Positions 23,651 through 35,275 of a stretch of DNA of 64,000 nt are shown piece after piece. The position numbers and the translations under genes are program-made. The DNA comes from Hirsutella rhossiliensis (Eukaryota; Ascomycota; Sordariomycetes; Hypocreales; Ophiocordycipitaceae). The stretch's first letter is position 1. Each line of letters starts with the position of its first letter. The notes below the pieces were generated by a model. That model had not been told where the DNA came from, ran no database searches, and was given only the letters and a program-made list of their open reading frames with translations. Location: NCBI RefSeq assembly GCF_020360975.1, contig NW_025408672.1, positions 1,736,001 through 1,800,000 on the forward strand, given 5' to 3'.

Positions 23651-24542
23651 ATGACCAGCAACTCGCTCAACGGTTCCCGTGCCCGGGACGACGCCCTGCG
23701 CCAGCCTCTGCTCGGCCGCGGCAAGCCTCCGTCGTCTCTGGCGGCCCGATGCCGTCGACGCATGACGGCCGACGTCTCGTGCTCCTGGGCCGACCTCGTC
23801 CTGCTCCTCTGCTACGTCGTCACCGGCCTGCTGGATAGCGCCTCGACGCAGGTCTGGGGCGCCTTTGTCTCCATGCAAACTGGTTCGTTCCCCTTCGTCG
23901 ACAATGCAGTCCAGCGTCGACTGACTCCCGCTCGCAGGAAACACCGTCTACGTCGGCCTCGGCCTCGCCTCCCTCGTCTTCCCGCCCACAACTCCCCGTC
24001 TCTACCGCTCCGGCGTCTCCCTGCTCTCCTTCTGCGTCGGCTCCTTTCTCTTCGCCCGCTTCCACCGCTTCTTCTCCCCCAAGCGTCGCTGGGTCCTCTG
24101 CGCCTCCTTCGCCGCCCAGACGGCCCTGACCGTCGCCGCCGCCCTCATCGTCGCCGTCGCACCCCCCGCCCGCGAGGATTCCGTCGACTGGACCGTCCTG
24201 CTGCCCCTCGCCCTCGTCGCCTTCCAGAGCTGCGCCCAGGCCGTCACCAGCAGGGCCCTGCGTTACAACGCCCTGACCAGCGTCGTCCTCACCAGCATCT
24301 ACTGCGACCTCTTCTCCGACCAGCAACTCTTTGCCCTCGCCAACGTCGAGCGCAACCGCCGCGCCGCCGCGCCCTTGTTGCTTCTTGCCGGGGCCGTCGC
24401 CGGCGGTCTCCTGTCGCACAGCTCCCTGGGCATCGGCGGCGCTCTGTGGCTTGCCGCTGCCCTCAAGTTCTGCATGGTCGTCGCCTGGTTCTTCTGGCCC
24501 GCCGAGCCGGAAGAGGACCTCGTCGACGATGAGGCGCGGTAG
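23651..24542 (+). CDS. DUF1275 (YoaK-type) membrane protein
   Basis: Predicted 278-residue polytopic membrane protein of the DUF1275 family, whose function is unknown. The opening CYVVTGLLDSAS...WGAFVSMQTGNTV is the family hallmark and runs across the single intron (23,883-23,937, phase 1, CTGAC branch). About six hydrophobic segments follow, ending in an acidic tail. I took the ATG at 23,651 because upstream residues lack hydrophobic or conserved character. A role in small-molecule transport is only a guess. Confidence 0.85.
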
Positions 24543-25150
24543 CCGAGGGGACGCGGTCGAGCACGCCCTGTTGAGCGGGCTCGGGTAAGTATATCGTCAG
24601 GCCTCAATTCAGGGCCACTGGCGCCGGAAGGAGCCATACCAATGGCCCTCGACCCCGCGAGTAAAATAGAGTAGACTACATATCTTCCTTGGAAAGTGAA
24701 ACAGAATACGTAGAATTCAGAGATGCAGATAGACATTGATAAGACAGGATCACCAAGACATGTACAAGCAGGGCCACAGAGTGAATGGCATGCCTGTCCT
24801 TCAAGTTGGTGACATGAACCTTCACAACTCTAATCCATACGATTGACCCCCGTGCATGTAATTGCCTCATCCCTGCGTATCGTACTGCTGCAACAGGCTC
24901 CATCCGTCCCGTACATACGTAGTTCTTTTTGTATTCAACAGACGTAAGAAGAACAGAGAAAAGCCGGCCAGGGGAGCGGGTGAAGATGCCGTCTTTACCA
25001 ACCCCTCCCCCGCCCTGCTCTCGGCAGAGTCTCACCTCGAGCTTCAATCTCAGTCATCGCCGACATCGCAGCTCGATTTCATTTCATTCTGATTTCCCCC
25101 AAATTTAGCCCGTCTCTTGAAGCAATTGATCAATCTGCCCCCGTTTGACC
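24543..25150. other. Intergenic
   Basis: 3' region of the DUF1275 gene and promoter of the MFS gene. No further feature seen. Confidence 0.4.
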
Positions 25151-27024
25151 ATGTCTACAGACGACAAGGCCGGGGGATCCAGCGTCTGGTCTCCAACCGC
25201 CCTCGGCAATGTACGCTGCTCTCTTTCCATGCTATGCCATGCCATTGCTTGTACACGCCAAACTAAACTTCGAGTCAAGGAGTCCGCACTCGAGCAGTCC
25301 CGCCCGGCCTTCACCGCCGACGACGAAAAGCGGCTGCTCCGCAAGCAAGACGCCCGCATCATCCCCCTATCGGCCGCCATCTACTTCCTCTGCTTCCTCG
25401 ACCGGGCCAACATGGGCAACGCCAAGATCCTCAACTCGACGACGCGCGACGACATGCAGCGCTCCCTCGGCATGACGGACCGCCAATTCGTCGTCGCCCT
25501 CATGGTCTTCCTCGTCGCCTACGCCGCCTTCGAGGTGCCCAGCAACATGCTGCTCAAGAAGCTCCGCCCCAGCCGCTGGCTCGCCTTTCTCATGTTTTGC
25601 TGGGGCGCCATGACCGTCTCGCTCGGCGCCACTCGCAGCTTCGCCGCCGTCACTGCCGTGCGCTTCTTGCTCGGCATGTTTGAGGCCGGCCTGTTCCCGG
25701 GTCTGGTCTATTACCTGACCTTTTGGTATAAGCACGACGAGCGCAGTGTTCGGTGAGCCTCAACAGCCCCTTTTGTTATGCGTTCGCTTGATTTGCGTTG
25801 CTAAACAAGGGGAGGGGATGCCCTGATAAAGAGTTGCATTCGTCCTGGCATCCGCGACGTTGGCCGGCGCTGTAAGAAGACACTTTTACTTCAAACCATG
25901 TCGAGGAGAGCGTGACGTGCGAGGGGCACAGAGCGTGGACAAACGAGAGACAAGGCCTGTTTCTCACGACTTGAACAGTTTGGCGGCGCCATCGCATACG
26001 GCATCGGACACATGAACGGCGCATCAGGCCTCGCCGGCTGGCGCTGGCTGTTCATTCTCGAAGGCATCCCGTCCTGCCTTTCGGCCCTCTTCGTCCTCCT
26101 CTTCCTCCCAGACTACCCCGAGGACGCAAACTGGCTGTCCGGGCCCGAAAAGACGTTGGTCGCCCGTCGTCTGCTGCACGAGGGTAGCAAGGGCCACCAC
26201 CCGACCATGAGCTGGACCGATGCCAAAGCGACGCTGACCGACTGGCGCCTGTACGCGCATTACGCCCTCTACTTTGCCATCAGCCCCAGCTTTGCCAGCC
26301 TGAGCCTGTTTGCGCCGTCCATTGTCGCAGGGCTGGGGTATCGGGATCTCATGGCGCAGCTCATGACGGTGCCCCCCTGGGCGGCTGCGTATGGTGAGTG
26401 CCGTCGTTGAAAGCTGTTGGATCTTGGATGTCCAGCCTCTGTGAAGGGGGTTCATGTATATCATCCACGTCTGCATCGGGCACAGAGAGGAAGAGGATAC
26501 GGGGGCTTATAAAAGAGGAGCGAGATGCTGACGTCCAGCTGCGCGAGGCAGTGTGCCAAATCGCCGTGGCATACTCGGCCGACCACTTCAACGCCCGGGG
26601 CACCCACACGGCCGGCGCCGCACTGGTCGGGGCCACGGGCTTCGTCGTCTCCGCCGCCCTGCCGCCGACGGCATACGCATCGCGCTACGGCGGGCTGGTC
26701 GTGGCCACATCGGGGGCCTTTGCCTGCATCCCGCCGCTGCTCGGCTGGCTGTCGTCCAACATGTTCAGCACCGCGTCGACGGGCCTGGCCATTGCCATCA
26801 ACGTGAGCATCGGCGGCGGCTTGGGCCAGATCCCCGGCGTCTGGATATACAAGTCGAGCGAGGCGGGCAGGGGGTACCCGACGGGACACTGGACCAACGC
26901 GGGCTTCATGTTGCTCGTCGTCGTCCTATCGCTAGGGCTCCGGCTATTTTACGGACGCAAGAACAGGAGGCTGGCGGCCGAGACGGCGAGGCAAGGCGCG
27001 CAAGGGAGGCTCTACAAGCTGTGA
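25151..27024 (+). CDS. MFS transporter, anion:cation symporter (allantoate/nicotinate permease-like)
   Basis: Predicted 486-residue, 12-helix transporter of the ACS family (Dal5/Tna1-like). Diagnostic stretches are FLCFLDRANMGNAK in helix 1, FEVPSNMLLKK, RFLLGMFEAGLFPG and GWRWLFILEG. Five exons: introns 25,211-25,279, 25,753-25,831, 25,872-25,978 and 26,394-26,551. Exon 3 is only 40 nt (25,832-25,871) and supplies the helix segment VAFVLASATLAGA; without it the helix would be broken. Intron 1's acceptor (AG at 278-279) is one of a few in-frame choices, so a few N-terminal residues are uncertain. The substrate is probably a carboxylated small molecule, but this is not determined by sequence. 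Confidence 0.88.
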
Positions 27025-27644
27025 GGACAAGAGAGAAGTAATTACTGTAATGGTGAATAGGGGCGGTCGGGAGACGCGGTCGGCTCCAACTCTCATCATC
27101 AATCAAGTCATCGTCGTGGCGACAGACAATGCACGTAGATCACCATCTTGCCTTGGGCAGTGCACAGAAAGGGCACGGAGCGATTCCTCCGCAAAGCACC
27201 TCTCCCCAGCTTGGTCCGTGAAAGGGTGGTGAGCTAGGTAATAGCCGAGACACCTCGCGGGGAGGATGGAGCCGCGGCGCACGTGCGGGTGGCAACAGAC
27301 GCTGAGATGGATGTGGATGAGGCGATGGGTCGTCATGCAGTCTGTGCAGTGCAGAGTTCAAGTGGCTGGAAAGGCACGCGTGATGTGGAAAGGGGGCGGG
27401 AGTGGCAAATGACCAACGAGACATCTTGCAACCATTGATTCTCCATGTTCTCCAGTACACGATCGGAGCCTCAACATAATGTCCAGTAGTGGACGTGAGG
27501 GGGGAAAACCTTGGTTCTTGGTCAACGCAACAGAGCATCAGCGTGGGCCCGAGATGACATCACGACGGAAGTGATGGACTAACAAAAGCAGGCATCACGC
27601 ACGAAGCCGGGACACACGTCATTCGCAGAGAGGACCGTTTGGCC

Positions 27645-27677
27645 GGATGCTGGACGGATGCTGGACGAATGCTGGAC
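27645..27677. repeat. Three tandem 11-bp units
   Basis: Units ggatgctggac, ggatgctggac and gaatgctggac follow each other directly. Confidence 0.85.
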
Positions 27678-28924
27678 GGAGGCTTCCAAGGAACCACGGG
27701 GGAAGCTGCAGCGCCTCAGCAAGGATGGATGCGGCCATGGATGTGCTTTGTTGTACTGTAGATACTGTAGGCACGAACTGCGGTCAAGAATCAATCCGTC
27801 TTGGCACCCCCTTGGCCTGGGTTGGAGAATGCAACGAGGCGGCGAGGGGCGGTGATGGCCGAGTTCCCAGGCCGATATTAACGATACCGTCAGATCATGG
27901 AAATCACGCAGATGACACCCTCGCGGGTTCAGAGCCATGACAAGTCTCCCGGTCTCGACTGTTCGGCAACAGGGGGGCGGACAGGGGTAAGGCCTCGAAT
28001 GCTTCCAGGCAGTGTGTAATTACCATATTATGTACATATGTATTTACTACCTATTTAGAATATTGGTCCCGCTTCCGAGATGCAAGTGAGAAACAAGCAC
28101 GTGCTTTGCCTCCCTCCATGCCTATAGTACAACAACAGTCTTGACCCGTGACGATGAGCTGAGCTGACAAATGGGACCAGTCAACTCTGGGCCTTGTTTA
28201 TTGTTCGAGCGGGCGCGCTTGGGGCGGCTCGGCGGCGCCGGTCCTCGTAAGCACGTTGGATAGCCTTGATGCTGTGCCTACCAGCAGCCATAGTAAACTG
28301 CTGATGATGTGGCCCGAGAAGCCGCAGCCCTTGTGCTGCTCAAACAAATGAAACGAGCAAGCGCCAGTGTTTCAAAACGAGAGCCAGGATTGGATGCGGG
28401 GGATTCTCCGCGTCTCGCCTCGACGTGAATCATGACGGCCACTTTTTAACACCAGCCTCAGGGAGCGGCATGATTGGCTGCGCTCGTGGTCGCGACGAGA
28501 CCGGTTCAGGCGATCAAGCCAACCGTTCTGTCTCTCTGCTCGGAGAAGCCCGCCTGTCTAGAAATGGCCTCTGGGCGGTCTCTGACTAATTAAGACTTGT
28601 CGTCAGCGCAGTTGCTCTGGAGTGGCGGGCCAAGTGTCTCTCGCCCTCGAGATGCTGCCCTCGAGATGATGCTCTTGGGTCCTTGACCATGTACGGTACT
28701 GTAGAATGACAGAGTGAAAGAGGTGCTCAGAATAAGCTCCATGTACCGCGCGACGAAACCCACTCAAAGTTGCAGGTGTGAAGTGGGTGGACAGAGTGCC
28801 TTTCTTAAGCACAAACTCTGCTTGGCACCATTGCCCATGCCCTGGGGACACACGCCATGACGTAACGTGTAGCGTCATTCCCGGGGTATCGCTGGCCACT
28901 TCCTACAGTACAGCCAAGATAATT

Positions 28925-28967
28925 ACAGTACCTACCTACCTTAGGTAGCTACCTACCTAGGTACTGT
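28925..28967. repeat. TACCTA/TAGGTA-rich inverted repeat
   Basis: A 9-bp inverted repeat (acagtacct at 28,925-28,933, aggtactgt at 28,959-28,967) flanks alternating tacct and aggta units. A related ccttaggtaagg element lies near 29,208. Motifs of this kind are frequent in intergenic DNA of Sordariomycetes; their function is not established. Confidence 0.7.
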
Positions 28968-30111
28968 ACCTGCTACTAACGCAAGGTACTACGTACTCGC
29001 ACTCGCCCATCGACGGACCGACGCTGCCAGACATCGCCCGCCGCCATCGACTCAGATTCTGGTTTTGTGTCGGCCGGTGAATAGTACTCCGCAGGTACTC
29101 GGCAGCAGACGACAAGGTGTGGTCATCGGTACGGGGAAGAGGAGCCCCATCGTCTTAGCCTGCAGAGAACTCACGTCATCCGAGGTATTCCCCTAAGTGC
29201 CTCCTTGCCTTAGGTAAGGAAGGTATGTACAAGCTGTCGGTGACGCCGGTACCTTGGAGTACTGCCTGCCTGTGCGCCTCGAGAGGCTCCTGGATCAAAG
29301 CCTTTGCAAACGTGATGGGCCTATCATGGACTCGCTTCCACCACAAGGCCCGTAGCCTGGGGTAACAATGACGGCGATGTGCACGCGGGCAGCCAGCCAT
29401 CACTCGCCCCAAGACGACGGCCGCCGCCGCAGGCCGTGCTTCTTCCCCTCCGCAGTGCCCCTGGACACCCAAGCTGCCGAGGTACCTCCAAGTCCCATCG
29501 AAGCTTAGCTAAGGCGGAAGCCAACCCCCAGAGTACCTGCTCGAATGACCAATCAGTCAATCACCTGCCCGCTCACGCCTCTGCTCTGACGCATAGCCTC
29601 AATTTTTAAATCTCCATCGTACGCATCGCCTCTGTTCTGCCTCTTCGTCTGTGCCCGTCCACCGAGTCACCATCTATCTCCACGCCAGAGTCTCGCCTTA
29701 CGCCTCGACGCGCCGCCGAACCAAACGTCTTGCTACCCACCTACCCTGTCTCCCGTTCACCCGCCCCCCTGGACTTTGCCTCCCGCCCATCGCTCCTCAT
29801 TTGTGACGTTTTTGTGCCACGGCTGGGCCTAGCGTAGCCCCGATTTAAACCCCTCAACTTCTCTCATCCACCTTGGCTCTCGTCCTTTTGCTGTACGACC
29901 GCACCCAAGTATTGGCCCCCCTCCTCCCTCTCTGATTCTCGGCGTCTATTCTTCTTTTTTTTTCTTTCCTTCTTTCCTCGGAAGTTTGATCTGGAAGGTG
30001 CTGCCATCGACCGACTGATATCGATCGACCATTGAGGAGCCTACCTGTCTCCCTCCCACACGCTACGCAGTTGATGCGCAATCGTCGTTCTTCGCCGTAA
30101 CCCCCCGCAAC

Positions 30112-32523
30112 ATGTCAACCATACAACAGCTCAAAAACTTTATCCGCCATGGTACGTGTCTGCACGTGTCCTTCTGTCCAGCCTCTGACTCGCCCTCTTC
30201 TCCAGGGAAGCAAGCGCGAGCAACAACACTGAACGAAGAGCCCCCGCGCAAGACCGGCTCGTCGCCTCCTCAAGCACCACAGCCCGTTCCAGACAAGACC
30301 ATGCTCGCCTCGGAGCCCGTCTTTGCCCAACCGCCGCCGCGCAAGGAGATTCCCGATGCCTACTCGGAGGCCCCGGGCGAAGGCATGCATCGCGTTGCCC
30401 AGGCTGGTCACGCCGCCGCCCACCACATCGAGCCCGCCCAGAACCTCCAGGCCAAGGGCGCCTCCAAGTCCAAGCGCGTTGACGAGGCCGAGCTTAAGCA
30501 GCTCGTCGCCGAGGAGAACGCCAGCAGGACAAAGTTTCCCCGCTACCTGGGCTTGGAGAGGTGGGAGCTGCTCGAGAAGATGGGCGACGGCGCGTTCAGC
30601 AACGTCTATCGCGCCCGTGACTTGCAAGGCGACCACGGCCAGGTCGCCATCAAAGTCGTCCGCAAGTACGAAATGAACAACATGCAGGTGAGTGTTTCTG
30701 GGCTCGGATTCGTCTGCCCGGTCCTTTTTCTTCATCTCTCATTGTCCAACATGCTTGCTTGTTGCTGTCCTTTTGCATGTTCCTTCCTGTCCCATCCCAT
30801 CCCGTCGACCTTGACTGCTTCCCATCCCTCTGAGCGCGGCCCTTTCTGTGCCACCCTGCTTCACAGGCTTTGCCGTGTCGTTCCTTTCAACCTCGGGGGG
30901 CTCACCCCCTTTAATAGGGAAACCAGCATCTACATCCGGACTTCAAGGGAATTCCCAAAGCTGCAGAGGTGCGAGAGAACTTTTTTTTGCGTCTACTCAC
31001 TCCCGTGGGCGTTGACTTGTTGCTGCTCTTTCTGTCGCATTGTGCAATGGCGGGCGTAGTCGCTGCTGGCCTCGCGTATGACGGCCATGCTGACTGGCGT
31101 CGCAGAGGTCCAACATCCTCAAAGAGGTTCAGATTATGCGGCAACTCGACCACCCTAACATCGTCAAGCTCATCGAGTTTTCCGAGTCGAAGCAGTACTA
31201 CTACATTGTGCTCGAGCTCGCGCCGGGCGGCGAGCTGTTCCATCAGATTGTGCGCCTGACCTACTTCAGCGAGGAGCTGTCACGGCACGTTATTGTCCGC
31301 GTAGCCAAGGCCCTAGAATACCTGCACGAGGAAAAGGGTGTAGTTCATCGGTAAGTGCTATTCTGGGCGTAGCTGATGTCACGATGGCTGGCACAAGGAA
31401 TTGCCTCATTACCCCTCTCCCCCTTGGTGCCTGACGTCACCCCTCTTCGGATCGGTTGAACACAGCTGACACCCAGCTTAGCGACATCAAACCTGAGAAT
31501 ATCCTCTTCAACCCCATACCATTTGTCCCTTCAAAACACCCGAAGCCGAAGCAACCCGGTGACGAGGACAAAGTCGATGAGGGCGACTTCATTCAAGGCC
31601 AAGGCGCCGGCGGCATCGGAGAGATCAAGATTGCCGACTTTGGCCTCTCCAAAATTGTCTGGGAGAGCTCAACCATGACACCTTGTGGTACTGTCGGCTA
31701 CACCGCTCCCGAGATCGTCAAGGACGAGCGTTACTCCAAGTCTGTCGACATGTGGGCTCTGGGCTGCGTCCTGTATACTCTACTCTGCGGCTTTCCGCCC
31801 TTCTATGACGAGAGCATCGAGGTGCTTACCGAAAAGGTCGCCAAGGGGCAGTACACCTTTCTATCGCCTTGGTGGGACGATATCTCGGAATCGGCCAAGG
31901 ACCTTATTACGCATCTCTTGACCGTCGATCCTGAGAAGCGATACACCATCAAAGAGTTCCTCGCCCACCCCTGGATTCGGGCCAGTGGGCCCACCCCTCG
32001 CGAGGAGAAGAGGAAACCGGATATGCTCCGAGCCAAGGATATGGCCAGGTTCCAGGAGCCCGGCAAGCGTTACGACTTCCGTTCACCGGGTGCCGTCAAC
32101 CTCCGCGAGGTCTTTGACGTCAGCTACGCTGTCCATCGCCAAGAAGAAGAAGGCAAGATGCGACAGCAGATGGGCACCAGGGCTGGGGCCGGTAAGCCTC
32201 TCGCTGGCCTTGACGAAGAGGAAGAGGACGAGGATCGGATGCAGATTGATCAAGGCGCCGGGGCAAAGCAGAATACCGTCACCCAGTCCTTGGAACAGAG
32301 CATGCGCAAGACCAACATCCGTGATCAGGCAGTTACCGCGGTGCCTCGAGAGGCACAGCGTGTTGGCGACAAGGGCTACGGGCAACACTCTCCCGCGGTG
32401 ACGGCCGCGGCGCGGCAGCAGGTTAGGGACCGGAACCGGCAGAAGGGGCCGTTCGAGCTGAACCTCGACAATGCGACATTGCTGGGCAAGCGGGGCAAGA
32501 AGATTCCTGCCATGGGGGCATAG
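30112..32523 (+). CDS. srk1: Srk1/Rck2-type serine/threonine protein kinase (CAMK group)
   Basis: Predicted 616-residue kinase of the MAPK-activated Srk1/Rck2 type, which acts below the stress MAPK. Kinase motifs: glycine loop GDGAFS (140-145), Lys163, HRD (269-271), DFG (322-324) and APE (345-347). The C-terminal 200 residues are charged and low in complexity and end in a basic GKRGKK. Five exons: introns 30,152-30,205, 30,688-30,926, 30,969-31,105 and 31,351-31,481. The 42-nt exon 3 (30,927-30,968, phase 0) encodes a 14-residue insert beginning HLHPDFK between beta3 and helix C; skipping it also keeps frame. The gene converges with the nucleotidyltransferase-like gene downstream. Confidence 0.9.
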
Positions 32524-33415
32524 GAGACCGGTGAGCCTCAAGAATCGGACCTCAAAGGCGCCGCCACGATGATTTCCCTGACGGGTTTGCAGCCGCGACA
32601 CTCATGTCGCAACGGGGGCAAAAGGGTGAATGAGACGCTTTTGTCGCTGCGAAACCCCATATTAGGGATGGCGCGCTCCCCGATAACACCGCAAAATTTT
32701 GCCAAGGGGTCATGTTCATGCTGCGGGTGTCCGAGAGGAAATTGGGTTGACGCAGCCCCGGCCGTGAGGCTGTTGAGCCATCATGATGAGGCGTTTGGAG
32801 TACCGGGTAGCAAACACGGGGGGGGAGGAACAGGTTAGGGGAAATTTACATGTCTCCACCTATACTCCCCGATACCTGCTCTTGCCGCGAAGAGGAGTCA
32901 GGATGGGAGACACTTGGTTCTATTTCATGTCGGAACCGTTTTCAGAGGATAATCATATGTATTCGCGTGGAGTTTGTGAGCATTTGAACTATTCACACCA
33001 GCGCTCGACAGCAATGAAGATAAATGAGATGCCTTTACTGCCTGCTGCTCGTCGCCTCCTCGTATCACGAGGGAATCGTCTATTGCTTGTTGTGGACGCG
33101 GACAAAGATGACTTTGCGGTAGGCCTTCCGATATTGTAGCCCAGAAATGAGCTGGCACTGAGGTGAATTTGACCGCTGAATCGCCCACCTGTCACGCGTG
33201 CTAGCTATGACAACGCTGCTGTTGACGTATATCGGATATCCAACATAAACCATACCCCTCTCATCTCCAGCTACACCATGTCATGCCTACCGCCTCTCCT
33301 TTTCTCCTATGACTGCGCAACAGCCATGGACCGACCCCTGCCGGCTGCACCTATCCAGCCTCGAACCTTGAGTTCATCGACGCCTCCGGCGCAGAGGCTG
33401 CGCATGCGACCGCTA
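32524..33415. other. Convergent intergenic region
   Basis: 3' untranslated DNA of two converging genes. Short + frames (for example 32,783-33,139) have no coding character. Confidence 0.4.
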
Positions 33416-35275
33416 TTAAGAACGAGTCTGCGTCTTGCGCCGCACATGGCGAGCATCCCCCCGGCTGGATGCTGTGACGCTGGAGAGACGCGGCGGGATG
33501 GGTGGCTGCTGCTGTGGCCTGGCTGCGCAGCGATGGATCTTGGATGTGGCTGGCTTGGCGGGAGCACCGCCGCTGGGCTGTTGCTCCTGCTGCTGCTGCT
33601 GCTGGATGTGTTGAGAGGGTGTGGCGGTCTGGAGGCGAGGCTGCCTTGCGGTGTGTTGGAGCCTTAGTGGCTCCCGAACCGGTCCGGAGGTATTGGACTT
33701 GCCGGTGTGCTGCTCCGCTCTATCCCGCGGTGTAGGGAGGCTGCTGGTCTCGGGCTCACGGGCCGCGGGTGGAGCATGCTCGCGCGTCTGGATGCCCGGC
33801 AGCAAGCCGACCTTGAGCCCCGCCTCGCGCATCAGAGCGACGGCTTCCGGGTGCTGGCGGGCAAAGGGCGCGAGAAAGGCCGCGTGGCCAAACACGGGGG
33901 CCTTGTCGAGCGTGAGGAGCTGTTCTTCGCCACCGTCCTCGACGATCCTTCCCAGCAACCAGACGATGTCGGCAGCACGCTGCGCGGCATCGCCCGCCCC
34001 TGGAGCGGCGTATAACCGGCCAGCCATGCGGTCCGCGATGCACGGCAAAGTCAGGACAGGCGTCGACGACGGGCCCCTCCTGATGCGGCCCAGCCTGTCG
34101 AAGTCGCGGCAGGACAGGACGCGGACGCACCCGACTCCCGCGGTGGTCTCGGCGTCATCGTCGCGGCGAGCCGTCGTGGCCACGTAAAAGGCCTGCGGAA
34201 AGTGCGTCGACAGCCTCAGCCCGCTCGCGCGCGCCCAGCCGACGAGGATGGCGGCGGCGCGCTCTGGGCACACGATGCTGACGTGGCTGGGCCGGTGGGC
34301 TGGGTGGCCGTAGTAGACCATGGCGGCGTGGCCGCAGACGGCAAAGGGGAGGTGCGGGATCAGCTTGCCGACGGCGTTGACGATGGCGAAGACGCTCTCG
34401 CGGCTCATCTCGCCCAGGGGGGGCTCTTCGCACTTGTCGGCTGGACGGGGAGTGCTCGAGTGCCCGCCGTCGTGGGCATGCTGCTGCTGCTGCTGCCACT
34501 GTGCTCTGGCCGCCGTGCGGCTTTGTGGGCGCGGTGCTGGCTTGGGAGCGGCCGCTTGTCGTGTTGGCCATGCCACGGGACTCGTCTCGATAAAGGGTCT
34601 GGAAATGTTGCCATGGCAAGCCAACGACGACGGCTGTGCCGAGGGAACTTCGTAGATGGTCGGCGGCAGCCTGATGCCGCCACTGCCCGATGCTCGCGCC
34701 AGGGGCCTGTTGGGCTGGAGTCTTCGCCAAGCCGGCGTCGCGAGCGCTCCAACAGAAGGCCCAGGTCTCCCACCGGGTCCATATGGACCAGCGTCGCTGG
34801 GCGCAAAACGAACACGCCTCGAAGACCGGCGTCTCGCAAGGGATTCTTGCTGAGCCGGGGACGACATGCCGGATCCCCGACGAGACTCCGTGTCAGCACA
34901 CGGCCCAGTCCTCGGCGGCAAGATCCTCGAGCAAGCGGGCAATGTCTCGTCTGGAGAATTTGTCTGCACTGCCGGGACACGAGTCGACGCTGCTCCCGCC
35001 CCTGACGAGACCGGGCCAGCGCCACAACCCCCGCGACGCCTTGGCGGAGAGCCATCGCGGCACGCCCCGTTGATCAGACCGGACCAAATGTCCAATCCGC
35101 CATCGTCGTCCCCAAAGTTCATCGCAATCCGCGGAGCCAGCGGCGGCGTGGCCGGTCGCCACACAGCCTGTGCGCCCTCGTGCCGTCCAGCATCCCGGGC
35201 TGGCCCCTTGGCGGCATGCTGCGTCGGCACGCAGGGCAGCTTGAACGTCGCCCGGAACCACTTGCGGAACTGCAT
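33416..35275 (-). CDS. Nucleotidyltransferase-fold hypothetical protein with disordered flanks
   Basis: Single-exon 619-residue protein. Residues about 291-495 form one globular domain (opening SVFAIVNAVGKLIPHLPFAV, then CGHAAMVYYG and later RAADIVWLLGR) that resembles nucleotidyltransferase-superfamily domains seen in uncharacterised fungal proteins. The catalytic carboxylates typical of active transferases are not evident, so activity is doubtful. The N-terminal 290 residues are Pro/Arg/Ser/Ala-rich and probably disordered, with an RVRF motif at 154-157 that fits the PP1-docking consensus. The C-terminal tail contains a polyglutamine run encoded by CAG repeats (33,587-33,605). I took the ATG at 35,275; a second in-frame Met at residue 52 is possible. 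Confidence 0.7.
   Translation of the reverse strand: MQFRKWFRATFKLPCVPTQHAAKGPARDAGRHEGAQAVWRPATPPLAPRIAMNFGDDDGGLDIWSGLINGACRDGSPPRRRGGCGAGPVSSGAGAASTRVPAVQTNSPDETLPACSRILPPRTGPCADTESRRGSGMSSPAQQESLARRRSSRRVRFAPSDAGPYGPGGRPGPSVGALATPAWRRLQPNRPLARASGSGGIRLPPTIYEVPSAQPSSLACHGNISRPFIETSPVAWPTRQAAAPKPAPRPQSRTAARAQWQQQQQHAHDGGHSSTPRPADKCEEPPLGEMSRESVFAIVNAVGKLIPHLPFAVCGHAAMVYYGHPAHRPSHVSIVCPERAAAILVGWARASGLRLSTHFPQAFYVATTARRDDDAETTAGVGCVRVLSCRDFDRLGRIRRGPSSTPVLTLPCIADRMAGRLYAAPGAGDAAQRAADIVWLLGRIVEDGGEEQLLTLDKAPVFGHAAFLAPFARQHPEAVALMREAGLKVGLLPGIQTREHAPPAAREPETSSLPTPRDRAEQHTGKSNTSGPVREPLRLQHTARQPRLQTATPSQHIQQQQQQEQQPSGGAPAKPATSKIHRCAARPQQQPPIPPRLSSVTASSRGDARHVRRKTQTRS

Larger units (their letters stand above)
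27025..30111. other. 3-kb intergenic region with small repeats
   Basis: No gene recognised on either strand; open frames are short and lack codon bias. It contains an 11-bp triple repeat near 27,650 and TACCTA-rich inverted repeats near 28,940 and 29,210 (listed separately). The final ~500 bases are pyrimidine-rich and are the likely promoter and leader of the kinase gene. The length fits a long regulated upstream region or loss of a former gene. Confidence 0.45.

Noticed and set aside
19594..27024. Secondary-metabolite gene cluster
   Set aside because: Oxidase, decarboxylase, DUF1275 and MFS genes are adjacent, but no backbone synthase or pathway regulator is present.
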